Source: CAZUAQ01 sp964618455 (lineage in GTDB: Bacteria; Planctomycetota; Phycisphaerae; UBA1845; PWPN01). From it: a stretch of 64,000 nucleotides of DNA. The notes beneath the pieces are model-generated. The model did no database searches and was not told the origin of the DNA. It saw only the letters and a list, made by a program, of their open reading frames with translations. Shown in pieces: positions 62,663-64,000 of this stretch; position 1 is the first letter of the stretch; each line of letters opens with the position of its first letter. The position numbers and the translations under genes were made by a program. The stretch covers positions 62,001-126,000 of the forward strand of contig CAZUAQ010000010.1 of assembly GCA_964618455.1 (NCBI GenBank), in the 5' to 3' direction.

Positions 62663-64000
62663 ATGTCTTTCACAACGCGCATCATGCTTATGCTGCTGGG
62701 CGGACTGGCGGTCGGCACCTTGGTCGTCTTCGCGCGCGAAGCTACCGCTGCGGATTCCGATGATGGGAGTTCGGTGGACTTCGCCACCGACGTGTACCCG
62801 TTGCTCGAATCGCGGTGCGTCGACTGCCATGGGCCGAACAAGGCGAAAGCTGACCTGCGTCTCGACGTCAAGTCGCGAGCATTCGAGGGCGGACTCAGCG
62901 GCAAAGCCATCGTTCCCGGTGACAGCGGGGCGAGCCTGCTGATTCATCGCGTGGCGGGGCTCCACGGTGAAGACTTCATGCCGCCGAAAGAAGCGGACCG
63001 CCTCAGTCCGGAAGAAGTCGCGCTGCTCGAGGCGTGGATCGCCGGTGGCGCCGAATGGCCGGACGAGGTCGGCACGAAAGACAAGGATCCCCGGCTTGAG
63101 CATTGGGCGTTTCAACTGCCGGTCAAGCACGATCCGCCGATGGTCTTTGACGATCATCTCGTGCGGAACCCGATCGATGCGTTCGTGCTGGGCCGGCTCG
63201 AGCGGGAGAACCTCGCATTCTCTCCTGAGGCGGATCGGGTCACACTCGTTCGCCGACTCTACCTCGATCTCATCGGCCTGCCGCCATCACCCGAGGAAGT
63301 GGACGCATTCCTCACGGACGACCGACCCGATGCGTACGAGCAACTCGTCGATCAGCTTCTGGCGTCACCGCAATACGGTGAACATTTCGCCCGGACGTGG
63401 ATGGACATCGCCCGTTACGCCGACACCAACGGCTACGAAAAGGATCGCCCGCGCGAGATGTGGCGATGGCGAGACTGGGTGATCGAGGCGCTGAACGCGG
63501 ACATGCCGTACGATCAGTTCACCGTCGAGCAGATCGCCGGCGACATGCTGCCCGACGCGACGCTGGATCAGAGAATCGCCACCGGCTTCCATCGCAACAC
63601 GATGATCAACGAGGAAGGCGGCATCGACGTCGAGGAGTTCCGCTATTACTCGGTGGTGGATCGCGTGGAAACGACCGGCACCGCCTGGCTCGGGCTGACC
63701 ATCCAGTGCGCCCAGTGCCACAATCACAAGTACGATCCGATCTCTCAGCGTGAGTACTTCGAGTTCTTCTCCCTGCTCAACAACGCCGACGAGCCGATGA
63801 TGCCGGTGCCGACCGAGGCGGAACTGGCCGCGCACCAAAGGGTGGCGAAGCAGGTGGCGGCACTGGAAGCGAAGCGGGGCGAAGAGTTCCCGCTCGATCC
63901 CGCGGATCTGACGTGGACGCTGCTGGATCCGGTCGAGTTCACGACGACTTCCGGCGGCAAGCTCGTCAAGCAGCCGGACCGTTCACTGCTCGCCAAGTGG
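62663..64000 (+). CDS. Planctomycete cytochrome C / DUF1549 (PSCyt1-PSCyt2) protein, 3' truncated by the window edge
   Basis: ATG at 62663 with GAGGG 6 nt upstream; the frame stays open to the last base, giving 446 codons without a stop. A signal peptide (IMLMLLGGLAVGTLVVFA) is followed by a PSCyt1 domain with the haem-binding motif C52-V-D-C-H56 in LLESRCVDCHGPNKAKADLR, then a DUF1549 (PSCyt2) domain from ~165 (NPIDAFVLGRLERENLAFSP, RRLYLDLIGLPPSPEEVDAF) including IQCAQCHNHKYDPIS with a second CxxCH at 349-353. The DUF1553 (PSD1) part should follow beyond 64000. Such proteins are a planctomycete hallmark and often sit beside sulfatase genes, as here. They are thought to be periplasmic redox proteins; the reaction is unproven. 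Confidence 0.95.
   Translation, partial: MSFTTRIMLMLLGGLAVGTLVVFAREATAADSDDGSSVDFATDVYPLLESRCVDCHGPNKAKADLRLDVKSRAFEGGLSGKAIVPGDSGASLLIHRVAGLHGEDFMPPKEADRLSPEEVALLEAWIAGGAEWPDEVGTKDKDPRLEHWAFQLPVKHDPPMVFDDHLVRNPIDAFVLGRLERENLAFSPEADRVTLVRRLYLDLIGLPPSPEEVDAFLTDDRPDAYEQLVDQLLASPQYGEHFARTWMDIARYADTNGYEKDRPREMWRWRDWVIEALNADMPYDQFTVEQIAGDMLPDATLDQRIATGFHRNTMINEEGGIDVEEFRYYSVVDRVETTGTAWLGLTIQCAQCHNHKYDPISQREYFEFFSLLNNADEPMMPVPTEAELAAHQRVAKQVAALEAKRGEEFPLDPADLTWTLLDPVEFTTTSGGKLVKQPDRSLLAKW

Overview
The window looks like a piece of a draft planctomycete genome (Planctomycetota, probably Phycisphaerae-like). The evidence is the protein families: Planctomycete-cytochrome-C/DUF1549 protein at the right edge, Tat-signal oxidoreductase and sugar-isomerase-like proteins, orphan pseudopilins with an H-X-DG-type motif, dockerin-like EF-hand cassettes of the GDVDxxDF...CLSGP type, a planctomycete J-like protein, a PEP-CTERM protein and a sulfatase. 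The DNA is GC-rich. Ten Ns at 34115-34124 show it is a scaffold.

446-27974 is a 27.5-kb carbohydrate locus organised around one FadR/FCD-type GntR regulator. Leftwards from 13302 a tight run encodes two large secreted DNRLRE/Ig/dockerin-like proteins (the second with a C-terminal all-helical enzyme-like domain), a small cohesin/dockerin-like protein, a Tat-exported TIM-barrel protein, a heparinase II/III-like enzyme and a DUF4432 aldose-epimerase-like protein. Rightwards from 15916 an eight-gene run encodes an SMP-30 lactonase, an SDR dehydrogenase, an enolase-superfamily dehydratase, a solute-binding-like protein, an APC permease, an FG-GAP/rhamnogalacturonan-lyase-like protein and two more copies of the all-helical enzyme. 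The divergent region holds three copies of an 11-bp palindrome (TKGWC-W-GACAA), two of them 10-11 nt downstream of the -10 box of a plausible sigma70-like promoter in each direction. The gene content suggests extracellular breakdown of a uronate- and possibly rhamnose-containing polysaccharide, followed by oxidative (dehydrogenase-lactonase-dehydratase) catabolism. The helical enzyme family, present three times, is the best candidate for something undescribed.

28075-51000 is mostly housekeeping and accessory: tRNA-Ser(UGA), an ExeA-type ATPase fused to a long coiled coil, NadA, a hybrid histidine kinase interrupted by the scaffold gap and carrying an Hpt-like domain without its histidine, a two-gene operon for giant 2-hydroxyacyl-CoA-dehydratase-activase-like proteins, a tRNA-dihydrouridine synthase, a DedA protein, a YkgJ-type cysteine-cluster protein followed by a YkgJ-GNAT fusion, a DUF423 protein, a 144-bp element bounded by perfect 23-bp inverted repeats, a creatininase homologue, a PhoPQ-activated-pathogenicity-related protein and TerC.

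51293-57139 is a compact operon: zinc-ribbon/vWA membrane protein, ExbB-like, two ExbD-like, a long TPR-like protein and a J-like protein. It is followed by a Tat-signal Gfo/Idh/MocA oxidoreductase, a strong terminator and a pseudopilin. 59291-61047 is a small graveyard: an IS1380-type transposase N-terminus with a nonsense codon, a compositionally different PEP-CTERM gene, a decayed dockerin-like C-terminus, and an IS200/IS605-type TnpA C-terminus with TAG where the catalytic tyrosine should be. A sulfatase and a PSCyt1/DUF1549 protein that runs off the end close the window.
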